Source of the DNA: Pseudoxanthobacter soli DSM 19599
GTDB taxonomy: Bacteria; Pseudomonadota; Alphaproteobacteria; Rhizobiales; Segnochrobactraceae
Reading direction: 5' to 3'
Length of the DNA stretch: 64,000 nucleotides
Assembly (NCBI RefSeq): GCF_900148505.1
Contig: NZ_FRXO01000011.1
Span: forward strand, 62,001-126,000
Every line of letters begins with the position of its first letter. The stretch's first letter is position 1. A program made the translations under genes and the position numbers. Below, in pieces: positions 1-8,042 of this stretch. The notes under the pieces were generated by a model. The model was not told where the DNA came from. It did no database searches and worked only from the letters and a program-made list of their open reading frames with translations.

Positions 1-790
1 TGATGTCGCTGGAGACGATGGAGACGAGCACATAGGCGCCGCCGTGGCCGACGAAGCGGAAGCCGCGTTCCATCGCCTTGGGATTGCCGGTCGCGTCGAA
101 CACCACGTCGAAGAAGTCGCCGCCGGTGACGCGGGACAGGTCGTCGATGTCCGTCTCGCCGATCTGCACGGTGTGCGCGACGTTGAGATGGGCGGCGCAG
201 AAGGCGAGGCGGTCGGCCCGGGTGTCGAGCACGGTGACGGCCGCGCCGCGCAGGCCGGCGAAGATCGCCACCGCCATGCCGATCGGGCCGGCGCCGACCA
301 CCAGCACGTGCTGGTCGGCATGGACCGCGCCGCGCCGCACCGCATGGGCGCCGATCGCGAGGAACTCGATCATCGCCGCCTGGTCGAGGGTGATGCCCTC
401 GGCCTTGCACACGAACTGCTGCGGCAGGCTCAGATATTCGGTCATGCCGCCGTCGCGGTGCACGCCCAGCACCTGCAGGTTCCGGCAGCAGTTGGTCTTG
501 CCGATCCGGCAGGCCCGGCACTGGCCGCACGACAGGTAGGGGATGACGTAGACCGGATCGCCGGCTTCGAGCACCGATCCTTCCGGCGCCTCCTCGACCA
601 CGCCCGACAGCTCGTGGCCCATCACGCGCGGATAGGACAGATAGGGCTGGTTGCCGGTGAAGATGTGCAGGTCCGTTCCGCACACGCCGATGCGCTTGAT
701 GCGCACCAGAACCTCGCCTTCGCCGCGGGCCGGCTTCGCCGTGTCGCTCGCGGTCAGGGTGCGGGGCGTTTCGCAGGTAATCGTCAACAT
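1..790 (-). CDS. Zinc-dependent alcohol dehydrogenase (MDR family), 3' end beyond window
   Basis: The first 263 residues of a medium-chain zinc dehydrogenase read on the minus strand from an ATG at 790 and run off the window edge. The catalytic-zinc motifs CGTD and GHE lie at about residues 38 and 58, the structural-zinc cysteines form a CGQCRACRIGKTNCC pattern, and a GAGPIG Rossmann turn starts near 167. It presumably oxidises a secondary alcohol or sugar acid with NAD(P). It starts 5 bases after the stop of the amidohydrolase gene and is the last visible gene of the sugar transport operon. That pairing (a fuconolactonase-like hydrolase plus an MDR dehydrogenase) suggests sugar-acid catabolism such as L-fuconate or L-galactonate, but the substrate is inference. 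Confidence 0.85.
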   Translation of the reverse strand, partial: MLTITCETPRTLTASDTAKPARGEGEVLVRIKRIGVCGTDLHIFTGNQPYLSYPRVMGHELSGVVEEAPEGSVLEAGDPVYVIPYLSCGQCRACRIGKTNCCRNLQVLGVHRDGGMTEYLSLPQQFVCKAEGITLDQAAMIEFLAIGAHAVRRGAVHADQHVLVVGAGPIGMAVAIFAGLRGAAVTVLDTRADRLAFCAAHLNVAHTVQIGETDIDDLSRVTGGDFFDVVFDATGNPKAMERGFRFVGHGGAYVLVSIVSSDI

Positions 791-795
791 GGGGA

Positions 796-1671
796 TCACT
801 CGATCGGAACGGAGGAGGGGGACTTGCTGGGGACGGCCGGGCGCGCGCCGGGCGCATCGAGCCGGTAGAACGTGCGGGCATTTCCCCCGAACACGGCATC
901 GTGGTCGGCCTCGGGCACGAGGCGCAGGCACATGTCGAGCCACGCCTCGTAGGTGCCGGCGAGGCGCACGACCGGCCAGTCGCTGCCCCAGAGCACGCGG
1001 TCACGGCCGAACAGTTCGAGGATCGTCTCGATATAGGGCCGCAGCGACGGCAGGTCGCGCCGGTCCCCGGCCTCGGTCAGGAGACCGGAGAGCTTGCACG
1101 AGACCTGCGGCATCGCCGCGAGCCGCGCCATAGCGCTGCGCCAGAAACTGAACGCGCCGGTGGCGATGAACGGCTTCGCGCCGTGGTCGATCACGATCGG
1201 AAGCGCGGGATGCCGCTCCGCGAACCGCGCCAGCGCGGCGAGATGCTGTGGAAACACCAGCGCGTCGAACCGCAGATCGTGGGCGATCATGGCTTCCACG
1301 GCCGGATCGAGCGCGGGATCGTCGATCCAGTCGGCATCCGGCAGCGATTGCAGCATCGGCCGCAGCGCCTTCAGCTTCGGGTGGGCGGCGAGTTCCGCGA
1401 TCCGGGCCGGGGCGTCGGCGGCCTTGAGGTCGACCCAGCCGACGACGCCGAGGATGAAGCAATGGTCGTCCGCGAGGCCCAGCATGAACCGGGTGTCGGC
1501 CACCGTCGGCAGGGACTGCACCACCACGGTGCCGTCGACCCCGGCCGCGTCGAGCGTCGGCTCCAGATCCGGCGGCAGGAAATCGCGGTAGATCGCGGCG
1601 AGATCCTGCGGCGGCCATTCGCCGACCCGGTCGCGCATGAGCCAGAAGTGCTGGTGTGCATCAATCCGCAT
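796..1671 (-). CDS. Amidohydrolase family protein, L-fuconolactonase type
   Basis: A 291-residue protein of the COG3618 / amidohydrolase-2 family. It opens with the metal-binding DAHQHFW motif at residues 4-10, has IDHGAKP in mid protein and ends its barrel with WGSDWPV, all typical of sugar lactonases such as L-fuconolactonase. It would hydrolyse a sugar-derived lactone in the cytoplasm. The ATG at 1671 has a GAGG about nine bases upstream. It sits between the binding-protein gene and a zinc dehydrogenase in the same direction, which fits an oxidative sugar pathway fed by the transporter. The exact sugar cannot be read from sequence. Confidence 0.82.
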   Translation of the reverse strand: MRIDAHQHFWLMRDRVGEWPPQDLAAIYRDFLPPDLEPTLDAAGVDGTVVVQSLPTVADTRFMLGLADDHCFILGVVGWVDLKAADAPARIAELAAHPKLKALRPMLQSLPDADWIDDPALDPAVEAMIAHDLRFDALVFPQHLAALARFAERHPALPIVIDHGAKPFIATGAFSFWRSAMARLAAMPQVSCKLSGLLTEAGDRRDLPSLRPYIETILELFGRDRVLWGSDWPVVRLAGTYEAWLDMCLRLVPEADHDAVFGGNARTFYRLDAPGARPAVPSKSPSSVPIE

Positions 1672-1891
1672 GGATCAAACCTCGACGGGCGCCGTCGCGC
1701 CACCGGCCGCGAGCCTGCCTCACCGGCACCGCGCCGGCCATCAAATCATGGCCGGCCGCGGCACCGCAAATGGATGCGACGGCGATTTCACGGGCCGGGT
1801 TCGGTCGCGGGGTTCGGCCGCGGCCGGGCCGAACCGGATGGCGTCGACGGGATTGAAGCCGGCCGGGCTGCAATCCGATCGACGCGGATAC

Positions 1892-1915
1892 CGCCCGCGG
1901 CCGAAGCCGCGGGCG
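1892..1915. terminator. Perfect GC hairpin after the binding-protein gene
   Basis: Ten-base arms CGCCCGCGGC and GCCGCGGGCG enclose a CGAA loop, 23 bases after the stop of the binding-protein gene. There is no T run on the minus strand, so it may protect the upstream mRNA 3' end or attenuate transcription rather than act as a classical terminator. The remaining 220 bases up to the amidohydrolase start hold nothing else recognisable. Confidence 0.5.
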
Positions 1916-1937
1916 ATACCGACAGTCCGAGCGGGCG

Positions 1938-2888
1938 TCAGTACAGGACGTTCTGCGCCGCGGGGCTGTCGATGTTCTCCTTGGTGACGATCACGACACC
2001 GGTGTCGATGTGCTTCTCCACCTTCTGCTTGTCGATCACCTTGGCGACGGTCTCGAGGCCGAGCTGGCCCATCTGGAACGAGCCCTGCACGGCGATGGCG
2101 GCGAGCGTCCCGTCACGCACGAAGTTCTGCAGGTCCTCGTTGCCGTCGAAGCCGACGCCGACGACCTTGCCGGCCTTGCCGGTCTGCACCAGCGCGCGGC
2201 CCATGCCGATGGCGGTCGGCTCGTTGGCGCCGAAGATGCCCTTCAGGTCCGGGTTGGACGACAGCACGTCGGTGGTCTGGTTCAGCGCGGTCGCCATCTG
2301 CGACTGCGAGTAGAACGGGCCGACGATCTCGAGCTTGGAGTTCGCCTTGATGTAGTCGGTGAAGCCGCCGACGCGGCCGATCTCGGAACCGGCGCCCGCG
2401 ACATAGGACATGATCGCGATCTTGCCCTCGGTGCCGATGCGCTCGATCAGCGCCTTGGCGCAGAGTTCGCCGGCCTTGCGGTTATCGGTCGAAAGCAGCG
2501 CCTGATAGTACTGGTCGCCGCTTTCGGCGACCTGCGAGTCGATCAGGATCACCGGGATGCGGGCTTCCCAGGCCTTCTTGATGGCCGGGACGAGCGCGTC
2601 GGGATCGGACGGGGCGAGCACGATGCCGGCCACATGGCGGTTCACCGCGTTCTCGACCATGTTGACCTGGTCGGCGATGGCGGATTCGGCGGCCGGACCC
2701 TGGAAGGTCATGGTGTAGCCGCTGAGGTCCTTGAGGGCCGCGTTCGCGCCCTTCTGGACGTTCTGCCAGAAGGTGGAGTTCACGGTCTTGACGATGACGG
2801 CGATTTCCTTGTCCGCGGCCTGCGCGGAAGAAGAGAACGCCCAGATGGCGGCGACGGACGCGAGCGCGCCGACGATAAGCTTACGCAT
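1938..2888 (-). CDS. Sugar ABC transporter substrate-binding protein (CUT2, RbsB-like)
   Basis: A 316-residue periplasmic binding protein of the ribose/galactose family (Peripla_BP_4). The ATG at 2888 is chosen because a strong GGAGGA lies just upstream and because it begins a clean signal peptide (MRKLIVG, hydrophobic core, then an alanine-rich AQA cleavage region near residue 26). The mature part starts with KEIAVIVKTVNSTFWQN and contains the APSDPDALVPAIKKA segment typical of D-ribose-type binders. It would capture a monosaccharide or sugar acid and deliver it to the permease and ATPase encoded upstream. A hairpin-rich spacer precedes the gene, as is common where binding protein is made in excess. 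Confidence 0.92.
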   Translation of the reverse strand: MRKLIVGALASVAAIWAFSSSAQAADKEIAVIVKTVNSTFWQNVQKGANAALKDLSGYTMTFQGPAAESAIADQVNMVENAVNRHVAGIVLAPSDPDALVPAIKKAWEARIPVILIDSQVAESGDQYYQALLSTDNRKAGELCAKALIERIGTEGKIAIMSYVAGAGSEIGRVGGFTDYIKANSKLEIVGPFYSQSQMATALNQTTDVLSSNPDLKGIFGANEPTAIGMGRALVQTGKAGKVVGVGFDGNEDLQNFVRDGTLAAIAVQGSFQMGQLGLETVAKVIDKQKVEKHIDTGVVIVTKENIDSPAAQNVLY

Positions 2889-2969
2889 TGATATTCCTCC
2901 AGACTTCAGCATTTGATGGGATATAAATGAAAGGCTGAGCGTGCGGGAAGTTGACCTTCCTTCTTGTCC

Positions 2970-3022
2970 GCGGGCGCCCCGAGCGCCCGCAGCGTTCCAG
3001 TGCGCCGGGCAAGGCCCGGCGC
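2970..3022. other. Two tandem hairpins between permease and binding-protein genes
   Basis: Two perfect stem-loops stand in the spacer: 8-base arms at 2970-2977 and 2983-2990, and 9-base arms (GCGCCGGGC) at 3002-3010 and 3014-3022. They follow the permease stop and precede the binding-protein ribosome site. They probably tune mRNA stability or partial termination within the operon. Confidence 0.5.
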
Positions 3023-3032
3023 CGTGCCGTCG

Positions 3033-4019
3033 TCAGCGGCGGTTGCGGAGCTGGTCGATCCAGACCGTGCCGAGGATGACGAGGCCGATGATGATCTGCT
3101 GGGTGAAGGCCGAGACGCCGTTCATGTTCAGGCCGTTGCGCAGGATGCCGATCACGAACGCGCCGATGGCGGTGCCCGAGATGGTGCCGACGCCGCCGAT
3201 GAGCGAGGTGCCGCCGATCACCGCGCTGGCGATGGCGTCGAGCTCGTAGGCGATGCCCTCGTTCGGCTGCGCCGTGACGAGGCGGGACATCAGCACGCAG
3301 CCCGTGAGGCCCGCGAGCGTGCCCGACAGGATGTAGGTGAAGTTGGTGACGCGGGTGACGTTGACGCCGGAGAGCCGGGCCGCCTCGACATTGGAGCCGA
3401 CCGAGTAGATGTGGCGGCCGAGCACGGTGCGCGTCAGCATCAGCGACACCGCGATGGCGATCACCACCATCAGGATGACCGGGTAGGGGATGCCGGGGAA
3501 CGTCACGTTCGGGAAGCCGTCGTCGCCGATGGTGACGATGCGGAACAGGGCGCCGTTGCCGAGTTCGCCGAAGGCGTCGCCGAGACCGGACACGGCCCGC
3601 GCGCCGGTGATTTCGAGCGCGATGCCGCGCGCCACCATCATCATGCCGAGCGTGGCGATGAACGGCGGCAGCTTCATGCGGGTCACGAGGATGCCGTTGA
3701 TGAAGCCGCAGGCGGTGCCGACCAGGATGCCGATGAGCATGGCGAGCGGAACCGGCAGGCCGAGTTCCTTCACCGCCAGCGCCGCGGCGACGCCGGCCAG
3801 CGCCAGCACCGAGCCGACCGAGAGGTCGATGCCGCCGGTGATGATGACGCAGGTCGCGCCGATGCCGAGCAGCGCGATCGACGTCACCTGCAAGGCGACC
3901 GTCATGGCGTTGTTGACGGTGAAGAAGGCTTCGCTCGTCGTGGCGAAGATCGCGGTCAGGGCGATCAGGCTGCCGAGGGCCGCGAACTTCTGGATCAGAT
4001 CTTTCTGCTTGTCGTTCAT
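3033..4019 (-). CDS. Sugar ABC transporter permease (RbsC-like)
   Basis: A 328-residue polytopic membrane protein of the BPD_transp_2 family. The start is the ATG at 4019 (MNDKQKDLIQ); a much longer open frame upstream is only the antisense frame of the ATPase gene. The family signature GGIDLSVGS is visible at about residues 70-78 and there are roughly eight to ten hydrophobic segments, ending in QLRNRR. It forms the inner-membrane channel, as a homodimer in this family, for the sugar captured by the neighbouring binding protein. It lies 20 bases downstream of the ATPase stop. Confidence 0.92.
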   Translation of the reverse strand: MNDKQKDLIQKFAALGSLIALTAIFATTSEAFFTVNNAMTVALQVTSIALLGIGATCVIITGGIDLSVGSVLALAGVAAALAVKELGLPVPLAMLIGILVGTACGFINGILVTRMKLPPFIATLGMMMVARGIALEITGARAVSGLGDAFGELGNGALFRIVTIGDDGFPNVTFPGIPYPVILMVVIAIAVSLMLTRTVLGRHIYSVGSNVEAARLSGVNVTRVTNFTYILSGTLAGLTGCVLMSRLVTAQPNEGIAYELDAIASAVIGGTSLIGGVGTISGTAIGAFVIGILRNGLNMNGVSAFTQQIIIGLVILGTVWIDQLRNRR

Positions 4020-4039
4020 GACGCTTAACCTGGCACCCT

Positions 4040-5638
4040 TCAGTGCGCCGCCCGGACGTGGCCAGAGGCGTAGTGCATGATTTCTTCCTGGCTCGTCTCG
4101 CGCGTATTGAGGATGCCCGTGAGATGACCCTCGTGGAAAACGGCGACGCGGTCGGTCAGGCCGAGAATTTCCGGCAGTTCCGAGCTGATCATGACGACGC
4201 CGATGCCCTGGGAGGCGAGTTCGTCCATGATCTTGTAGATCGCGAACTTCGCGCCGACGTCGATGCCGCGGGTCGGCTCGTCGAAGAACATGATCTTCGA
4301 CTGCCGGAACAGCCACTTGCCGATGATGATCTTCTGCTGGTTGCCGCCGGAGAGCAGCCGCGCGACCTGATGGATCGACGGCGTGCGGATGTTCAGAAGG
4401 TCGACATAGGTCCGGGCGACCTCGGCTTCCTTGCCGAAATCGATCAGGCCGCGGCTGGAAACGCCCTCCATGTTCGCCATGGTGGTGTTGACCGCGACCG
4501 ACATCTTGATCGCCAGACCCTGGCTCTTGCGGTCCTCGGAGAGGTAGGCGAAGCCTTCCCGGATCGCGTCCTGCGGCGACTGGATCGAGAGCTTGCGGTC
4601 GCCGAGGAACACCGAGCCGGACTCGAGCGGGTCGGCGCCGAAGATCGCCCGGGCAACCTCGGTGCGTCCCGCGCCCATCAGCCCGGCGAAGCCGAGGATC
4701 TCGCCGCGCCGCAGCGTGAAGCTCACGTTCTCGAACGCGCCCTTGCGGGTCAGCCCCTCGACGCGCATCAGCACGTCCTCGGTCGGCACCGAGATGCGCT
4801 CCGGGAACTTCTCCTCCAGCGAGCGCCCGACCATGCGCGACACGATCTCGTCGACGGTCGTCGCCTTGAAGTCGTCGGTGGAGACGTAGCGGCCGTCGCG
4901 CAGCACGGTCACGCGGTCGACGATCTCCGCCATCTCGTCCAGGCGGTGGGAGATGTAGACGATGCCGACGCCGGAGCGCTTCAGCTCGTGGATGACCTTG
5001 AACAGGAGCGAGGTCTCGGACTCGGTCAGGGACGAGGTCGGCTCGTCCATGATCAGAACCTCGGCGTCGAGCGACAGCGCCTTGGCGATCTCGACCATCT
5101 GGCACTGGGCCACCGACAGCGTGCGGGTCAGCGCGCCGGGATCGATGTCGACGCCGAGCCGGTCGAGGCAGCGCTTCGCATCGGTGCGCAGCTTGGCCCG
5201 GTTCACGAACGGGCCGCGGCGCGGCTCGCGGGCGAGATAGATGTTCTCTGCGACCGAGAGGTGCGGGACGAGGTTCAGTTCCTGGTGGATGATGGCGATA
5301 CCGGCGGCTTCCGCCTCCAGCGACGAGGCGAACCGGCGCTCCTCACCCTTGTAGATGATCCGGCCGGCATTCGGCTGGTAGAGCCCGCTGAGGATCTTCA
5401 TCAGCGTCGACTTGCCTGCGCCGTTCTCGCCGCAGAGCGCATGAACCTCGCCGCGGCGCAGGTCGAACTGCACGTCGCTCAGCGCCTTGACGCCCGGAAA
5501 TTCCTTGGTGATCCCCTCCAGCGAGAGGATAGTCTCGCCGAGACGGGCGTCGGCGGGCGAGGCTGCTCCGGCGGCCTCGCCGGCGGGCGCCGACGTCGGG
5601 CCGAATCGGTCGCTGAGACGTGACAGGAGTCCCGGCAT
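4040..5638 (-). CDS. Sugar ABC transporter ATP-binding protein (duplicated ATPase, RbsA/MglA type)
   Basis: A 532-residue protein with two ATPase halves. The first has Walker A GENGAGKST, a degenerate signature (LSVAQCQM) and Walker B LIMDEPTSS; the second has a degenerate GLMGAGRTE loop, the signature LSGGNQQK and Walker B FFDEPTRG. That asymmetry is normal for CUT2 transporters. The ATG at 5638 is preferred over an upstream TTG at 5656 because GGAGG lies four bases before it. It is the first gene of the minus-strand operon and shares its upstream region with a divergent GntR regulator, which probably controls it. Confidence 0.93.
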   Translation of the reverse strand: MPGLLSRLSDRFGPTSAPAGEAAGAASPADARLGETILSLEGITKEFPGVKALSDVQFDLRRGEVHALCGENGAGKSTLMKILSGLYQPNAGRIIYKGEERRFASSLEAEAAGIAIIHQELNLVPHLSVAENIYLAREPRRGPFVNRAKLRTDAKRCLDRLGVDIDPGALTRTLSVAQCQMVEIAKALSLDAEVLIMDEPTSSLTESETSLLFKVIHELKRSGVGIVYISHRLDEMAEIVDRVTVLRDGRYVSTDDFKATTVDEIVSRMVGRSLEEKFPERISVPTEDVLMRVEGLTRKGAFENVSFTLRRGEILGFAGLMGAGRTEVARAIFGADPLESGSVFLGDRKLSIQSPQDAIREGFAYLSEDRKSQGLAIKMSVAVNTTMANMEGVSSRGLIDFGKEAEVARTYVDLLNIRTPSIHQVARLLSGGNQQKIIIGKWLFRQSKIMFFDEPTRGIDVGAKFAIYKIMDELASQGIGVVMISSELPEILGLTDRVAVFHEGHLTGILNTRETSQEEIMHYASGHVRAAH

Positions 5639-5714
5639 CCTTCCTCCCCATGACAACTCGCCTCAGGCTTTGCCCGATGCGGCCCCGTGCTTTGCGGGTT
5701 GATGGTTTGCTGGC

Positions 5715-5889
5715 TGGTCAAGCCAATCTGCGAAACGAATACGGCCGGCGCTTATTATGGTCAAGCCAATTCTGGATTGAAGCCGGAACAGGCCGCCGTC
5801 TGCGCGGCAAGACGCTGAAAGAACGTGCATATCGCCTTGGACGCCAACATGTTGTCAGGCCAATCGGCCCGGCTTATGGTAAGGCCAAA
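5715..5889. promoter_or_regulatory. Four repeated TGGTCAAGCCAAT-like boxes in a divergent promoter
   Basis: Between the ABC operon (starting at 5638, minus) and the GntR gene (5951, plus) the same 13-base word occurs four times: TGGTCAAGCCAAT at 5715-5727 and 5758-5770, TTGTCAGGCCAAT at 5852-5864, and TGGTAAGGCCAAA at 5877-5889. The TGGT...CCA arms resemble operators of FCD-type GntR regulators (FadR, UxuR and ExuR-like boxes). Two boxes lie nearer each gene. I infer autoregulation and control of the transport operon by the adjacent regulator. Confidence 0.7.
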
Positions 5890-5950
5890 ATCAAAAGCGC
5901 CTCCGACAGATCCGCGAGCGGACCCGTGACGGAGGCGGAAGGGAGAAACG

Positions 5951-6694
5951 GTGCAACAGCCCAAGTTCGTCGAATCGCGGCGGCTCTATCAGCAGGTCGC
6001 AGACCAGATCCGCGCCCTGATCCACACCGGCGATTTCGCCTCCGGCACGCGGCTTCCGGCCGAGCGCGAACTCGCCCAGCAGCTCGGCGTTTCGCGCCCG
6101 TCCCTGCGCGAAGCGCTGATCGCGCTTGAGATCGAGGGCAGTGTCGAGATCCGCATGGGTTCGGGGGTTTATGTCGCCACGACCCCGGGGCGGTCGCACC
6201 CTTCACCATGGCCGATGGGCGAAAGCCCGTCGGAGCTGGTTCAGGCGCGCGCGGCGGTCGAGGGCGCGGTCGTGATGATGGCGTGTGCGCGGATGACGCC
6301 CGAGACGCTGGCGGAGTTGCGGGACACGCTCGCCAGCATGAAGGCGGACATCGCCGAGGGGCGAAAGCCGCTGGAGCACGACCGGCGCTTTCATCTCGCC
6401 ATCGCGGCGCAATCGGGAAACTCGGTGCTGGCCCGCATCGTCGGCGACCTGTTCGACGAGCGCCACAGTCCGATCTCGATGCAGCTCAGCGCGCGGTTCG
6501 AGACACCGGAGACGTGGAACCGCGCGGTCGCGGAGCATGAGGCGATCTATGCGGCCCTTGAAGCGAGCGACCCCTTGCTCGCCCAGTCCGCGATGCGGAT
6601 GCATCTTCAGGCATCGAAGGAACGCTGGGTCGGGCGCCCGCGACGGCTCGATTCCGATGCCCTGTCGGAGGACGAGTCGCCGCTGGAATCCTGA
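5951..6694 (+). CDS. FadR-subfamily GntR transcriptional regulator (FCD domain)
   Basis: A 247-residue regulator starting at a GTG with GGGAG upstream. Residues 10-75 form the GntR winged helix (TRLPAERELAQQLGVSRPSLREAL), and the rest is an all-helical FCD effector domain with the expected D..FH motif (LEHDRRFHLAIAAQSGN), whose Asp and His residues bind metal or ligand. It diverges from the sugar ABC operon and four repeated boxes fill the space between. It is therefore most likely the ligand-responsive repressor of that operon; the ligand is probably a sugar acid, which is inference. Confidence 0.9.
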   Translation: MQQPKFVESRRLYQQVADQIRALIHTGDFASGTRLPAERELAQQLGVSRPSLREALIALEIEGSVEIRMGSGVYVATTPGRSHPSPWPMGESPSELVQARAAVEGAVVMMACARMTPETLAELRDTLASMKADIAEGRKPLEHDRRFHLAIAAQSGNSVLARIVGDLFDERHSPISMQLSARFETPETWNRAVAEHEAIYAALEASDPLLAQSAMRMHLQASKERWVGRPRRLDSDALSEDESPLES

Positions 6695-6709
6695 ACCCGC
6701 GCGACAGCC

Positions 6710-6727
6710 GCCCGGCGTGCGCCGGGC
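6710..6727. terminator. Compact hairpin between convergent genes
   Basis: GCCCGGCG, TG, CGCCGGGC is a perfect 8-base stem in the 35-base gap between the convergent GntR and methyltransferase genes. It lacks a T run on either side but its position suits a bidirectional terminator. Confidence 0.5.
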
Positions 6728-6729
6728 AC

Positions 6730-7725
6730 TCAGGCGTCGTGCGCCGCGCTCTTGCGCACCAGGAAGGTGTTGGAAACGAACGCGGTCGTGTCCGCCGTGA
6801 ACGCATCCTCCTGCACCTCGATGCAGATCATCCCGTGCCGCGCGAACAGTTCGAACAGCGCGGCCTGCGGGAACATGTGCATCTCCATGCCGTCGATCGG
6901 CCTGGCAAGGTATTCGTCCCACACGAACCGGTAGCCGAGGCAGTAGGTCGGCACCTGAAAGAACGCGAACCCGCCCGGCTTCAAGGCCGCGAAGATCCGG
7001 TCGAGGATGTAGCCGATCACCGGGGGCGGATTGTGCTGCAGCACGATCAGCGAGAAGAACAGGTCGAAGGGTTCCAGCCGGTCGAGCACGTCGAATCCGT
7101 CGAGATGCCGGAAGTCGATGTTGCCGATGCCGTGCTGCTCGGCATAACGGCGGGCGATCTCAAGATGCGGCCGCGAGATATCGCAGCCGATCACCCGCGT
7201 CACGTCCCCCGCGAGGGCCGCGGTGATCCTCCCGACGCCGCATCCGAGCTCGAACGCGGTCCACGACGGATCGATCGTGCGGTCCGCCCGCTTCAGCGCG
7301 GCCTTCAGGAGCGCCACGCTCTGCCGGCCGGAGGCGTAGAATGCGTCGATGTGCTCGGCGAGCTTGTCCTGGCGATAGTCGTCGCTGGTCAGCACCGACC
7401 AGTGCGGTTCTTCCTCGCCGAGCTGGCGCCATGTCTCGCCGACGCGGGCGAGCATGGCGGCAAGCTGGTCCGGCGGGCCGTCGAGCTGGAGCGCTGCCGG
7501 CGGCGCCGTCATGTGCCGGCCGAGAACGGACGCGCCCGATCCCATTCCGCCCGAGCCGGTCCGGAATTCCTCGGAATGGAAGAACTGCCTTCTCAAATCC
7601 GAGAGATCGCGGGCGCCGAGATGAGACCGCACCGCTTCCTCGCTCTCCGGCGGCCTGCCGAGGATGAGTTCATAGGCCTTCACGACGTCATCGCGCGTCA
7701 CCGCGCGTGCAGCAGCGTCAGTCAT
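6730..7725 (-). CDS. Class I SAM-dependent methyltransferase
   Basis: A 331-residue protein. Residues 12-55 form a small helical module with LILGRPPESEE and FFHSEEF, a pattern seen in DUF4214-like or glycosylation-associated proteins. After a linker, residues 110-330 are a Rossmann methyltransferase with motif I ELGCGVGR at 159-166 and a downstream LKPGG motif. The substrate is unknown; proteins of this build often occur with surface polysaccharide genes, but no such genes flank it here. It is apparently monocistronic, convergent with the GntR gene and preceded by the repeat-containing spacer. Confidence 0.8.
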   Translation of the reverse strand: MTDAAARAVTRDDVVKAYELILGRPPESEEAVRSHLGARDLSDLRRQFFHSEEFRTGSGGMGSGASVLGRHMTAPPAALQLDGPPDQLAAMLARVGETWRQLGEEEPHWSVLTSDDYRQDKLAEHIDAFYASGRQSVALLKAALKRADRTIDPSWTAFELGCGVGRITAALAGDVTRVIGCDISRPHLEIARRYAEQHGIGNIDFRHLDGFDVLDRLEPFDLFFSLIVLQHNPPPVIGYILDRIFAALKPGGFAFFQVPTYCLGYRFVWDEYLARPIDGMEMHMFPQAALFELFARHGMICIEVQEDAFTADTTAFVSNTFLVRKSAAHDA

Positions 7726-7865
7726 GGGCGAACCTCACAACAGAGGGATGCGCTGGACCGTCTTCCGACAGGATGACGACCCCGGTCGGCACGAAAGCCG
7801 TCCGGCTTCAGTCACTTGGGCACGTCTCTTCCGTTCCGGATCGCGCCGACCCGGACGGATAGGTT

Positions 7866-8042
7866 CAAAGCATTGAATCTGGCGTGATTTACCGCCGCTC
7901 GGACAATCCGGTCCGACCGAAAAGCGCTCTGCATATCCCGTTCAGATCGAACCGATCTGAACGACAAGGATATGCTCAAGCCATTGAATCTGGAGCGCTT
8001 TCTGGTCGCTCGGACAATCCCGTCCGACCGGAAAGCGCTCTA
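7866..8042. repeat. Dispersed palindromic intergenic repeat, one full and one partial copy
   Basis: A full copy (7932-8042) contains a perfect stem with arms GTTCAGATCG and CGATCTGAAC, the words GACAAGGATATG and TTGAATCTGGAGCG, and a second CGGAC...GTCCG stem, ending GCGCTCTAG. A partial copy (7866-7931), matching only the second half, lies directly before it. A third, full but diverged copy is at 50185-50296. The repeat end supplies the stop codon of otsA. This looks like a chromosome-wide intergenic element of the REP/CIR kind. The rest of the spacer to 7725 holds nothing recognisable. Confidence 0.75.

Noticed and set aside
3033-5105. A 690-residue minus frame covering the permease and much of the ATPase region
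   Set aside because: Only the part from 4019 codes for permease; the rest is an out-of-frame reading of the ATPase gene.
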